NCBI RefSeq assembly: GCF_023278565.1
Contig: NC_064682.1
Location: 2,542,001 to 2,606,000 of the forward strand
Length of the DNA: 64,000 bases
Reading direction: 5' to 3'
Source of the DNA: Colletotrichum lupini
Lineage: Eukaryota; Ascomycota; Sordariomycetes; Glomerellales; Glomerellaceae
Below the pieces are notes generated by a model, which made no database searches, had not been told where the DNA came from, and worked only from the letters and a program-made list of their open reading frames with translations. This document shows, piece after piece, positions 33,095-45,406 of this stretch. The first letter of the stretch is position 1; every line of letters begins with the position of its first letter. Position numbers and translations under genes: made by a program.

Positions 33095-36000
33095 AGTAGA
33101 AAGCGGCGGGTTGAGTTGATTCGTCAATGGGGTGGTCGATTCACGAATACCTACTAGGGACTACTTACTGCTCGAAGTACTGAGTCCGCGTTGGGTGTTG
33201 CTGGCAGTGGCTGGGAGAAATCGACGCCGATGATGGAGCCGGGGGATTTCCATAGTCGAGGACCGAGCGGGTGAAGACGGCGTCATACTCTAGCATCGAT
33301 ACGGAATGCCGCCGGTGACGACTGGTGTTCAGCTAGAGGATTAGAGATACCACTAACAAAGACTCGTTCCCATATTCAGCTATAACCTCCCAGCCACGTC
33401 CATCATATATACTATTCTCGAAAGCATCGAGTCATTGTGAGGTGTGCAGAGACAGGAGCCAACCCAGTGCGTGCCGTGGAAAACCTCATCTCGGCTGGAC
33501 GTGTCCTAGCCGTGGGCGAGACCTCCGCAACGGCAAGGGAAGGAATCGGTGCCGCATCGATCAACGTCGCATGGCATACGGCACTCGCCGCCGGGAGGAA
33601 GAGGGGGGCCAGTTCCCAGGACCGGCCGGGCCACCCGTGGCCGTGGCCCGTACCAAGGCAGCAAGATCCTGCACCTTGAACGGCCGCAACACCTACGATC
33701 CCTCGGCCCCCGAAGCTGAACCTCACCCGCCGTTCTTCGCCGGGCAGAACATCGTCCGCGACGCAACGCACTGTGCTGGCCAAAGTATGCCGACGATCCC
33801 ACGGCGGTTACGGACCAAGCAGACGAAGGCGGAAATGCAGGCGCGGGGTAAAGCGGACCAGGGCGTGTAGGCTACGGCACGGCGGTACGGGATAGTGTAC
33901 AGCCATCCCCCTGTCGATGAGGTACATTTGGATTTCTTCACGCCCCCCTCTTCAACGGGTCCCCCTTTCATGGGGTCTGAAGCATCGTCATTGGCCGGGT
34001 TCGACTGGCCTTCCCATGTGGCCCGCTGTCGTTTTAGGCACATGCAGTGCAGAGGCGGTTTTCGGCGTGGGGAGCACGTTGCGGAATGGAGTCGCCCGGG
34101 TTTAACGGGTCATGGACATGGGGGTGAAGGATGAGGGGAAAGCAGAAGAAGAACATGGTCTTTGCCGGATCGACCGGACATGGCGCGCATTTTCTCAGCG
34201 TGGATGACCAGTGAAGATATCTGCGAGCATGGCATAGTTGATGCTATAGGAAGTGGTCTTTTCGAGACGAACTGCTGGTGATACTGCGGTGCGCGGGCGA
34301 GAAACAGGGTTTAGGGGCCTTCATTACGTTGTGCAGCGCATGGCACGGCAGCGCGAGGCATCATCGCAGACTGCGGCTAGGATGGATGGAGTCAAACTCC
34401 AAGGGGGATCCATAACTGTGCAGCAACAGGAGACAGACGCGGCCACATCACAGCTGTTGCTGAAGACCGAGAGACGCAGGCGAGAGAGTGCAACCGTGTT
34501 GCGAATCCGCAGGAATGATGATGATGGGACAAAGTCTCCGCAACGGCCGCCCCTCCCGCGCATACTAGCAGCCTAGAGTGAGGGTCTTTGGGTCTCTCTA
34601 GCCTTTTCCCCTCCCGGCTATCGTTTGCTCGTCGTCTCAAAACCCCTCCTCCTTGTTGGTTGCGTGCAGACGCCATCCGTGGTATCCCGGCGGGTAGGGA
34701 AGAGAAGAAAAGACGCAGTGAGCAGCCATGTGTCAGCACACCCGTCCGCTATGATAGTGTGAGATTAGGTACAGCCGGCGACGCGACAGCCGCGGGGACA
34801 GGAGTCGTGATTGAGATACCTAGACACATTGTCACGCGCATCGTCAGTTCATTCCAGACATCGGACAATGTGCTCAAGGGAAGTAGACGGTCCGCTGTAC
34901 AGGCGGAGGTTCGTACGACAAACAGGCAAGCAACGCCCAGAACTGTTTGATTCAACTTTTGACCGGAGCACGCCCTCTGGCTCTCTCAAAAGGACAACGG
35001 GAGAGCAAGGGAAACGTGGGCAGAGGGAGGGGGAGTGTGCAGCTGGTTGACGGAGGATGATGGTCGATGATGGAGGATGACTGGCCGGGCAAAGGCGACT
35101 ATTCCCACTCGTGGTGATTAATGACCAGTGACAGGTCGCTAAAACAAGGTAAACAGAGGAAGACGGGAGTCGCGACGAACGGTCCCAGGTTGGAACGGGC
35201 CGACACAGCACTACTTCGTACCGACACTGGCTCTCTCTTCCTCCCATGGGCTACCCTTGCCTGGGTTCCCGGGGGTGTGGTGGGTTGCATTCTCTAGTTT
35301 GCAGACGCGCAGGTTGGAAGTTGGAGGGTTCGCTGTGAGAAATGACGCAGGCTTTCCAATTTGGATGGGTTACTGAGGGCTGAAGGAGGTGTCTCTCGAA
35401 TTCCCAAAAATAACGAGCTGCCGATGCGTCGTTGGCTGTGCCGCGCTGTGCATACTGGTGCGTTTACACCACCACATACATGCATTCGCGGTTGGTGCTT
35501 TGTGAATTGTTGGGTGCTGGTGAGAGCCAGTCGGGAGGCTTGTCGATGGCACCAACTGTGTGATTTTCTGCTAATCTCGCTGTCTATTGGGCAGTACCAG
35601 TGAGACTGTCCGTTCACCACTGGGCTGAAATCAATGGCTTCCTGTGGTGCAAGGTAAAGCAGTCGTCAGCTTATTCAGGCCAATCTCGGAGGTTGATGTG
35701 TAACAGAGGCTGAGCAAGACGCGATGTCTCTCACTGCTTCCTTTGGATGACAGACTTCCAGCAATTGTTAGACTCTCATAAGAGAGGCGTGCATAAAGGA
35801 AGCAATTCGAGATTGACAGAAACGGACGATCTGGCCAGAAAAGGCTGGACGGGAAACATCCTCGCATCCTCCGCTTCCTTCGCCTTGCAAATCCACCCCT
35901 CAATTGCAGCTGCCCTTCTCTGTGTCAACCGCATGGTTGTCTCCCTTTGACGGGTCCGGACGGGTCTTGTCGTGGGCCATCGACGCCAACCCCGCCATCT

Positions 36001-38002
36001 GGTTTGACATGTCCGTTGGCGAGTATGCGGGCCTCTTCACTTCACTTCACTTCACTTCACTACTTCCCCTTCAAGGTGATGGGCCCCTTAGGTTCTCTGC
36101 AGGATTCCAGTGACCAGAAGACTCACCTGTTCACTGAGATGTTGACTTCCCTCAATACTTGGGACTCTCATACACTCCCAAGGCTCTAGGCCTCATCAAC
36201 TCACTGCTCAGTCAGACACTACTCAATCATCATCTTTGATGCAGTTTCCATCCTCCCGGCGGTTCGAGACACGTAGTCTTGCTTCAATTCGGCCTTAACC
36301 CCCGGATGCTCAAGGATCGCTCGATCTCTATGGAACCCAGCCAGCCGCGGTTCGGTGCATGTCCCGCATCCAGGTGGCGTAGCCATCGCTTCACAGCAAT
36401 CCTGACCCGCCCCAAGAAAGATGCGATCAGGCGAGGCTGACCCAACCTTACGACCAACATAGGTTCCAAGTCTGGGAATTCATTGTATTCGAACTTGAAG
36501 AGGTTTAATTAACTCTTTCTTTAAATAACTCTGCATGACCACAACTAAGGTAAGATGTCGAGTCTCTGTGCTGTTGTTCGCTTCCGGCTTAGAGAGGCGT
36601 GGAAGTTCTGCACCCCAAGTTGGAGGGCGCCAGCTTGACCATCCTTGGGGCATTGGTTCGGAAGCTGATTGGTCTGCCGGAAATGCACTGATTCACTGCG
36701 ATTTTAACACTCCCTGAGGACCTGAGCCGACTGCTGAACTAGGAGCATTTAATACCTCTGGTTGGACGGGTTTTCATGAGAAAGCCGACTAGGCCAGCGT
36801 AGGAATTAATTTTTGACCTCTGGCTTATTCTTCTCACTGCAACTTTAACCTCTCCCAAGAGGTTCCGAACCGCCAGGGTAACCCCATCATCGCTCAGGTT
36901 TTCAAGAATTCAGAAACTTCCCAGATCCGGCATCATGGTCAACTTGGAATTGAGTCGCCGAGGATTTTAAAGGACGCCTGCGGATGACAGTTCTTCATCA
37001 GTCACAGGGAGCAAGAATCAAGGGATCCATGGCGCGCTGGCCACTGTCTCTCCGCAACTCTTCAGCCTCATGTGAGCAACCACCACCGTTGCAAGGGCGC
37101 ATCAGAGACATCAGACACACGCAAGGGCGATGAACCAACGATCCAAACACTTTGAAATGGATTCTACTGGCTCTGGAGCGGGAAGAGCGGCATCCTTCGC
37201 AAGTCCCGTTCGTGATCGTCAGCCGTCCGTCATCTCAGACACGGATGGTTACGTGACTGCCATTCCCGCCTCTCACCTGACCTCTCACATGAATCTCATC
37301 TCACAACCTCAGCTCAAAAGCTGATCTCACATGAAGAATTCACTCATCCCTCACTCACCCGCGCCTCTGCGTGGTATCACGTATTCCAAAATCTCCGCCT
37401 CGTAAGGCTACCAACGGGCCCCTTTGGCGGCGGCCCATCTTGGCCCCCAACTCCTCCCGCACCGCCGATCCCCCCCAAGCCCCGATCCGAGATTGTAAAC
37501 TTCCTTCTCGAATCACACGAAACGCCAAACGCGGTCATCGTATCATTCGCTAAAGTAGGCAGTAGGTAAACGCAAGCCACCCGTGCCACCGTCACACTGG
37601 GTCGTAGCCTGCTCACGGGAGTACCTTGCACTTTCACGCACCTCGCGTACCTCCTCACTAGGCACTGCTTACTTAGTACCAGTCGTAGATTGTCAGTCAC
37701 AGTGTTCAGCGTCACGGTGCCGAGACCTCATGTGTCTATTCACATTCTCAGCCCCCCGATCGACAACGACGTAGACGCGCCCAAGAAAAGAACGCCCACT
37801 GTAACCAACCTACAGAGCAAGCTCCCCATCGTGTATATCACGGCACACCTAAAGTAAGCAACAAACCAAGCCAAGAGAGGGGAAAACGTGGTATCACTTG
37901 AGACTGCCGGCGCCATGCACACCACCCGCGCCGCTGATTGGTGAGATTAGCGCTGAGGCCCGACATGAATGAACCCCAATTTGGAACATGCACACTTGTA
38001 TG
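33095..38002. other. Gene-poor region of ~4.9 kb
   Basis: GC-balanced DNA with many short overlapping frames on both strands, the longest about 140 codons, none recognisable. It includes a (TTCAC)5 microsatellite at 36036-36060. No RNA gene was recognised. Confidence 0.45.
36036..36060. repeat. (TTCAC)5 microsatellite
   Basis: Five perfect 5-bp units in non-coding DNA. Confidence 0.9.
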
Positions 38003-38010
38003 TGTGTAGG

Positions 38011-38610
38011 CAGGGTTGGAAATTAGTCTAGTCTAGTCTAGTACGGCCTGGACTAATACTAGACTAGTATAGTACGGCTTAGACTAATACTATACTAGAC
38101 TAGTATTAGTATACTAATTAGTATATATTAAAAAAATTATTTATAAATTTATGATTAAGAATTAATTATAGATACTAAAATATATTATAAAAAAACTATT
38201 AAATCCTTTATTTATATAGCTTTAAAAGCTTAAATACTATTATTAAAATAAAATATTCTTAAAATATCAGTTTCTTATTAAAATTTTTAAGAATTTAAAA
38301 ATTAAATTATAAATATTCTTTAATGAAATAGTTTTATTTATATTTACTATAAAAATAATTTTTATTATATTTTTTAGAATTTTTTTAAAATTAATCTAAA
38401 CTAATATTTTAATTTCTAAAAATAGTAATAAAGTTACTATAAATAGTATATTTTATACTAATTAGTATACTATTAGTATACTAATACTAGTCTAGTCTAG
38501 TATAGCCTAGACCAATACCAGACTAGTATTCTAAAGAGTGGACTAATACTAGACTTACTAGTACTAGACTAGACTAATACTAAATACTAGTAGTATTTTT
38601 TCCAACCCTG
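38011..38610. mobile_element. 600-bp hAT-type MITE
   Basis: Terminal inverted repeats of 12 bp (CAGGGTTGGAAA at the left; the right end reads TTTCCAACCCTG) and a perfect 8-bp target duplication TGTGTAGG at 38003-38010 and 38611-38618. An 8-bp duplication and CAGGG-type ends point to the hAT superfamily. The subterminal regions hold clustered CTAGT/TAGTC and ACTAGT-type repeats in both orientations, and the centre is extremely AT-rich. There is no transposase frame, so it is non-autonomous and depends on a transposase elsewhere. Confidence 0.9.
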
Positions 38611-38618
38611 TGTGTAGG

Positions 38619-41600
38619 TATCCGCGCATCCCAGGTTCACACGTTCACGCCAGACACCAGACGCCAGATCCCTACAGTACAACCCAACACACACATCACT
38701 CTCATTCTCCCTGTCCATCTTCTCCAACCGACCAGCCGGCCACCCTGAATTCCCAGCCTTGCCATATTTCTTCTCCCTGTTGGATGCAAACCACCGCTCA
38801 AACCAACCACCTGAGACTTGCACGCCCCCTCCTCTTAGAAGGAAACAAACACCATCCTAGATGTAGGTACCCAGGCTAGGGAGTGTGACTTCAGGTTCGT
38901 GGAAAGCAAACGGGCCAGCCAGCCGCCCAGACGCCCGCCACGAGAGACAAGGGCAACCTCCATCACCACTTCGTCACACCGATGAGCCAGCCTTCTTCCC
39001 ACCCTCCAGATTGGTAAATGTTCCCCTGTTCACCTATTTGTTCGCCTCCGTCACAGAGAGCGCCTGAAGCCGGCGTGCTACCACACACTGTCGTCTTCAC
39101 ATCCCAAACCTGGCTCACTCCAACGAAAGTTCGCAGAACTGCAGACAGTGCAGAATAGCCCCGTCCCAGGGGGGAGAGGGGCTTACCTACCCAGGCAAAG
39201 CCAGGTTCTTGAGCGCTCTCACTTGTCGTCCAACACCCTTCAATTCAATGGATATATCTCTGAATTAGCACCAACCAAAAGTTAGCTTACACTACAACCT
39301 CGAAGACACCACCACCACCACCTCCGCCCGAAAAAGTCCCGCCCGGGCCAGGAGGTGTGCCACACCGGCCGGCCGGCGCGTTCTCTTCTTCCTTCCACAG
39401 CGATGAATCCCCCCGTACGCGGCTTGCCCCACGCTAACAACCCCCTAAACCCCCGGTCGCCGCCGTTGTTTCGTCTCGGCAGCGCCGTCTTTCTCAGTTT
39501 TTTTCTGTCCTGTCGTTCAATCACTCGCATGTATCGCGAAGAGCCTAAAGTAGAGCCAGAAAAGGGGAAAGAAAAAGAAGAAAAGAAGAGGGCATCATTG
39601 GGCGTCATCAGTCGAGTCTATGTATTCCTGAGATCTGATATCCTGAGAGATCACGTTCCCTGGTACAGATGAACCCCGCCTTCCCCCCCTGAGGCGCTCT
39701 CTCAAGAAGCGATGCCTGGTCCTCTCATCGGCTTCGTGCAAATCTTCACACAACATCATTCACATTCAAAAGTCGAAACGAACAGACGTAAGAACAGGCA
39801 TACAGTGACAAAAACATGACTCACCCATACCTTCGAACCACACTCTACGGAGGTACAGACGCACCGTCATCATCCCGTCCGTCTCATCTTCACCACCAAA
39901 CCCACCACCCCCTCCCCCGTCCATCCATGCTCCCGGACCCCAGTGTAAGTGTAGGTAGGTAGTGCAAACGCACGTCCTAGTGAACCGGCTGTGCAAACAA
40001 GAAAGAAAAAAAAACTCTCTTTTTTTTTTTTTTTGAGAGGAGCATCTGAACCACTGCAACCTTACGGAGTAGAGAGTTCAGACACTGTAACCGTGCCCGC
40101 GGACGACCCTGAGATTGAAAAAGGAGGAGGGCTAGTCTGAGTCCGTCTGCTTGGACCCCTATGCGCTGGCTTGAGTCTCTGGAAGGGACCAAGAAAAACC
40201 CCGAAAAGAAAACGAAGAAAGAGTGGAAAGGGAAGAAGCAAGTGCTCCCGCGACCCGTGAGACTCCAACTGCGGTGCAGCGCGTCCAGGAAACAGCCTCC
40301 CGTCTCTTCCCAACGTCGCTAATGACAGACCTCATACACAGCGCTCCCACACAGAGATCGGCAGGCCGGCAAGTCACCCTTTCTACCGACGGAAACGCAG
40401 CTCAACAACTCCTTTCCGCTGTCCGAGTACACGCGTCCGCCCCGTTCCGCGCGATGACTCCGCGGCATCGAGTCAAGGCCAAAAGTTTGACAGTCTCTCT
40501 CACAAGAACCAGTCTCACCGTCTTGCACTTGGCATACATCAGTAAGAGACGATCCGTGATCCAGCTACATGCAAGCCCGTTGAGGGATTTTTCCAACACC
40601 GAATACATTGGCATTTCCGAATCACGGTTTCTGTTTTCCCCCCAAACCTCAATCCTCGACGCATTCCAGCATTCTTCTCCAACGCGAAAGAGCCCTAACT
40701 CGAGGGCGTGTGTGAAGAAGGAGAGACTAGATTAGGTTCAAGACAGCTACACATCTCTCCTCCGTAAACTTGCAAGGTATTTCGGCTCGCTATCCGTGAC
40801 AAGAATGCATGCCGTAGATCCAGAAAGCAGGATTCCAGTCCAGTCCAGTCCAGTCCAGAATCATCAAGATGCCAAACATGACAAAAAGTGGAGTTTGAAG
40901 AAAATCAGACCGGACGTGATATGCAAGTAATCACAGACCAGATGAATCGACATTTCTCTCTCGGCCTCAACTTTCTCAAATGTCTCGCAACTCCTCCCAG
41001 CCCTAATCCTCACGCCCCCCCCAAACCAACAGAGGCTCCAAACCTCCCCCGTCCAAACGGACACACCGTATGAACAAACCCCACGATCCATCGATTCCCG
41101 CGTCGTCCGACTCCCGCTGCCTCCGCGCCGCATCACCCAGACCCGAATCCTCAGCTCCCGCATCCATGAATGAGCTACCTACCTACCTAATGAGAATCGT
41201 CAGCCTCCGAAATAAACCATAATCCCCGCGTGATGTCGCGCATAGCAGGACCCTAGTCGCATGAAATGCTTCCCCCCGAACCGCCCCGCGCGGAGCCCTT
41301 CGCTTACAAGAGTGACAAGGGTGGCTGGCTGGTCAAATGACCTCATAACTATCCTCACGATCGAACCACCGTCCGCCAAATCCCTAACAACCGCACAGAC
41401 GAACAAGGATTCTTCTCTTCACGATGGGGTTCTCTTTTTCCCTGAACAGAGCCACGTGGGAAATCAGGACCCCGGTCATGGACACTAGAGATGTTGTCCG
41501 AGGATGACGTTGATGTCAACCACGTCCCATGTCACTCAACCATACATGTCATTTTGCATATTATAGAGGGCACAAGTGTTAAGAATGATACTGATTGATT

Positions 41601-42534
41601 TCTGCAACTATTTCTCAGACTCGCTTCCCCCGCGGAGCCGGTAACAAGGAAAGGAAGGGGTATATCCAGCTCCTCCGTAGTCTTCCTGCCAGTTCGAAAG
41701 GAAAAGCGTTTCGACTCTCGTAATAATCGAGCCGAGTGAACAGTAATAATAAAATGACGAGCTGCGCTTCCAGTGCGGCGTGTTGTGGATGCTGTAGTGC
41801 AATCCAAGAATCAAAAACAAAACTAAACAACCAAATCCCGTGCATCCGTCTAGATAAAATTCAACTGGTCGAGGCTGCGTCCTTGCAAATCAACGACGAT
41901 ATTACACGTAAAAGCTGTTTCCCTGTTGTGCGCGCAAACTTTGCGATGGCGAGGTTCCGAATAGTGTTGAACCAGGCCCAGTAAACAATAAAGCATTCCT
42001 GATAAAAGCGTAAGCACGCTATCCTTTTCCATGACTGAAACGTGTTCCAGTCGCCCGTGGTAATCATTTCGCAACCAAAGCATGCTTTTGATGTCCATCC
42101 CTGTAACACAAGGTCGATGATGCCGTGCGTTCGTTCGTTCGTGTCGTTCTCGTCCCGTGTAGGTTCGGGTCCGTGTGGTATCTTGGGTATCGCAAAGAAA
42201 AAGTCCTTGGTGTGTATCCCCGATGCATAATAGCTTGCGCCAGATTATGTTTATGGTGATGAATAGAGGGAAATCAAAATCCGTCGTGTTTCAATGAGAT
42301 GAAAGTGGAAAATCCCGAGGAAAAATGAGATCCGGAAAACAGATTCCTAATCGTACAATTGGCAACTCCATCCGTCGGTTCGATATTGGGTTTTCTTGGT
42401 TTTTTTGTGGTAGTAATGAGGTGTGGCTCCGATGGTTCATCCGTTGGCTTCCTTGATGGTACTCCGTCCTTGGGATGTGGCAGTATAGACAGAAAGGAAA
42501 CCAAGGGAATGTGTCCAAAGATAAGGGGGCCCAT
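38619..42534. other. Gene-poor region of ~3.9 kb
   Basis: Contains GTAGGTAGGTAG (39951-39962), a T15 run (about 40020-40034), a (CCAGT) tandem repeat (40835-40858) and CTACCTACCTACCTA (41175-41189). The last few hundred bases are probably the 3' UTR of the minus-strand gene at 42535. A 170-codon plus frame (40223-40735) has no family resemblance. No gene is called. Confidence 0.45.
40835..40858. repeat. (CCAGT)n tandem repeat
   Basis: Four full CCAGT units plus a partial one. Confidence 0.85.
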
Positions 42535-43794
42535 TTACTTCTCAGGGTTCTTGAGGATGTCATCACAGTTGGCGTCGAATCGAAGGATGAAGAGACGAAC
42601 ACCCTGCATGAATCGCTCAGTCTTGTCCAACTCGCGTTCGATGCCGAACAGAGTCTCGACGAACTGGACACCAGCGTTCTTGCCGAGGGAAGAGGACTTC
42701 TTGCTGGCCTTGAGCATGGGAGCCTCGCAAGTCTTAAGAAGCTTGCGGAGCTTATCAGTCAGGCGCTCACCAGCATCGATGAAGTCATCGAGGATTTCCT
42801 TCTTCTCGGTGCTGCGCACGCGTTCGATAGTCTCCTCCCCGCGCTTGATCTTGCCGGCCAACTGGATCAATAGCAACCAGAGCTCACCTGCCATGTCAGA
42901 AATGGGAGTGGCAGGGCCATGGTGGTAGACAGTCCAGTCGTAAATCCACTTGCCCAAGGAGTTGGAGTCGAAGACGCTACCGAGGAGAAGAATGGGCTCT
43001 TCGGTGGGATCCCAGTTCTTGAGTGAGTATCCTGAGGGGATCTTGTGCTTCTTGGCGTCTTGTTCAGTAGCCGCGCGAGAAACTGGGGGTGGCGTGGGCT
43101 TCTTGGTCTCAGTCTGAGGCTGAGCCTTCTTAGATGCCTGAGAACTGCTGCCGGGGCGAACGGTGGAGGGCCTCTGGGGAACCGAAGTCGAGGAACGGCG
43201 AGAGTGGCCGTTGGCAGGGGTACGGGAGGGGCGAGGCTCATACGCTGGGATGTCGCGCTCAATGTAGGCAAAACCGCTCTGTGCATGGGAACGGTAATCA
43301 GTGGAATATCCTCGACCATCCTCATAGTAAAAAGTCTCCTGAACAGAATGCCTCTTGCTCCTCGCCCGTGACGACTTGCCCGGCACCAGATAAGTACGGC
43401 CATCCACTTCGATAATCTCATCGTCGGATTCTCCGTGGGGCGTCGCGGCCCGTACATAGACAAAAGAAGATCGGCGCTCGCGCGGTGGGTGCGACGGAGT
43501 GGCCCATGAATGCTTGCGCGAATGATGACCACTACTCACATTTGCCGTGGCATAGTAGCCATCGCTCGTGTATCGAGGCGACGCCGTCGGCGGACGGGGA
43601 CTGTACTCGCTGAAGCCACTGCTGGTGGTATGGAAGTGGGAGCGGGTTGCCGGACGCTGCGGGGTTGAGCCGGGCGGGTAGTAATAGCTGGAGGACCCCC
43701 GAGGGGATGGAGTTGGCGTTGCCGACTGGTATCGCTCCCGGGCGTAGTAGTACTCGTCGGGAGGAGATCCGGGGTAGGGGGATGAGTAGGCCAT
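42535..43794 (-). CDS. Conserved ascomycete protein of unknown function, Pro/Tyr/Ser-rich N-terminus
   Basis: Single exon, 419 residues from the ATG at 43794 (AACATGGCC, a strong context). The frame extends 19 codons further upstream but only to a non-ATG codon. Residues 1-250 are low-complexity and probably disordered, rich in Pro, Ser, Tyr and Arg (YYYARERYQ, SSYYYPPGS, RRSS and SRRSS candidate phosphosites). Residues 251-419 form a compact, mainly helical domain beginning KIPSGYSLKNWDPTEEPI, with WIYDWTVYHHGPATP and a long charged helix region. I recall similar proteins throughout filamentous ascomycetes, often auto-named as vegetative cell wall protein gp1 because of the Pro-rich part; that name is not informative. 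No signal peptide or membrane segment is seen. An intracellular scaffold or regulatory role is possible but unproven. Confidence 0.82.
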   Translation of the reverse strand: MAYSSPYPGSPPDEYYYARERYQSATPTPSPRGSSSYYYPPGSTPQRPATRSHFHTTSSGFSEYSPRPPTASPRYTSDGYYATANVSSGHHSRKHSWATPSHPPRERRSSFVYVRAATPHGESDDEIIEVDGRTYLVPGKSSRARSKRHSVQETFYYEDGRGYSTDYRSHAQSGFAYIERDIPAYEPRPSRTPANGHSRRSSTSVPQRPSTVRPGSSSQASKKAQPQTETKKPTPPPVSRAATEQDAKKHKIPSGYSLKNWDPTEEPILLLGSVFDSNSLGKWIYDWTVYHHGPATPISDMAGELWLLLIQLAGKIKRGEETIERVRSTEKKEILDDFIDAGERLTDKLRKLLKTCEAPMLKASKKSSSLGKNAGVQFVETLFGIERELDKTERFMQGVRLFILRFDANCDDILKNPEK

Positions 43795-45390
43795 GTTGAC
43801 TGATGGCTCTTTGTGGCGAGGTCGATGGGAGGCGTCCACGGTATTCTTCAAATCTGTCTTCTACTTTTTCTTCTCTAGCAGCTTCCTCTGCTAGCTCTCA
43901 CGACTCCCCCCAAAATGTCGGTAGGTTGTGTCGATGCGGATGGTTGTGATTCCAGGGCCAGGGTGTCGCGCCGATGTCGAGGCGCGAAGAAAAGGTGAAG
44001 CAAGTCACCTTGGTATGCGGTCGGATGATAGAGGAGAGGAAGTTTGTCTTCTGTGCCCGAACATGACCAAGTTTGATATAACTGCTACAGGTTACCCTCG
44101 ATGACCAAGGATGGAAACCAGATTACCGAGCTCGGGAAGGAATCTTCTCGACGTCGGTAGTGTGTGATGAATGGAAGTTGCTGGAGGCTTCTCGGAGGAC
44201 GCCAGCGAAGCAACGAATGACGACTCTTTTGTCGAGGATGGGTTGAAGGTGGTTGGTAGCCGAAGCCGAAGCTGTGAATGTCAAAGAATATTCATTGATT
44301 GGCAGAAGCCAAAAACATGAGAAGAGAGGAGAAGTCCAAGAGTAGTGGTGAGGGCAGCGTGGTATTTAATTACTCGGTGCGTTTTCCCAGTTTTTGTGGG
44401 AGAGGAGAAGGGAGGAGTGGGAATGCGCGCGAAAGAGGTCCACAGGGGGTGGTAGTCCAAAGTCTCGCAAGTCTCGCACCAGGGCGTGGTGGCCTGCCCG
44501 GAGGAACCAAAGCAGCTCCCTTTTCTGATCCCTGTCCCCTGCTGCAGAGAAGAACAGGGGTGGCAGGGGTGGCTGGCTTGCCTTAGCGTAAGAGCACACG
44601 GAACCTGGCTCCAATTTAGAGCGCCCCCTCTTGGGAGGAAACACAGACGACAAGTTCCTGGAGGGGGGCGTGTCCCTATGGCTCGACTTCCAACAAAGTA
44701 CCTCGTGCTCGCCGCTGTTCTGTGCTGTTCTGCGTTCTCTGTCCTGCTTGCTCAGCTTTGGTGGTGAGTAAAGGGAGAGGAGGGATCACTCACACCTCGG
44801 GACCCCGGTCAGCTCGCCGCGGTGGGCGGATAGATGGATGCTTGATCGAGAACAGTAGATGGCAGCTCCCAATGAATATTCTGATGCTTTGCCGCTGCTG
44901 CTGGGTACTCCCTTTTGCAACACCAGCCTCCTAGGCGAAGACCTACACCGTACGGTGTCGACTGGACCCCTTTTACACGTTGGGTGAACGCTTGTCTCTC
45001 TCCCTGGCTTGTTCACCTCTCGGCGATAGACCAATAGACACTCCGTTGTCTGGTCTTGCGTCTCTGTTCGTCCTTCGTTTGTGCGTTTGTTCAAAATCGC
45101 GCGGAAGCGAGCAGCGACTCAGATCCTCAGACTGTCCAAGCCCTTCAAGTCCGTGGTTCAGCCAGCTGTCGCGACGCACCAATGCGCAGTCCACCTTAGG
45201 CTCCTTCGCTGGGGCTTACAAAGTTGCAGTAGTCGTGGTCGACAACGACGGTGATGATGACTCCAGTCTAGTCGGCCACAGTCCCGGTCAGAACATGTCA
45301 ATCACCGTTGTGCAGCGTACTCGTGGCACAGCTCGATGCAAGTGCGCTTTGGTTCGCTGCTGACTCGAAAGAAGCTCCTGGAAATAGAAG

Positions 45391-45406
45391 ACACACACAC
45401 ACACAC
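45391..45406. repeat. (AC)8 microsatellite
   Basis: Eight perfect AC units. Confidence 0.9.
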
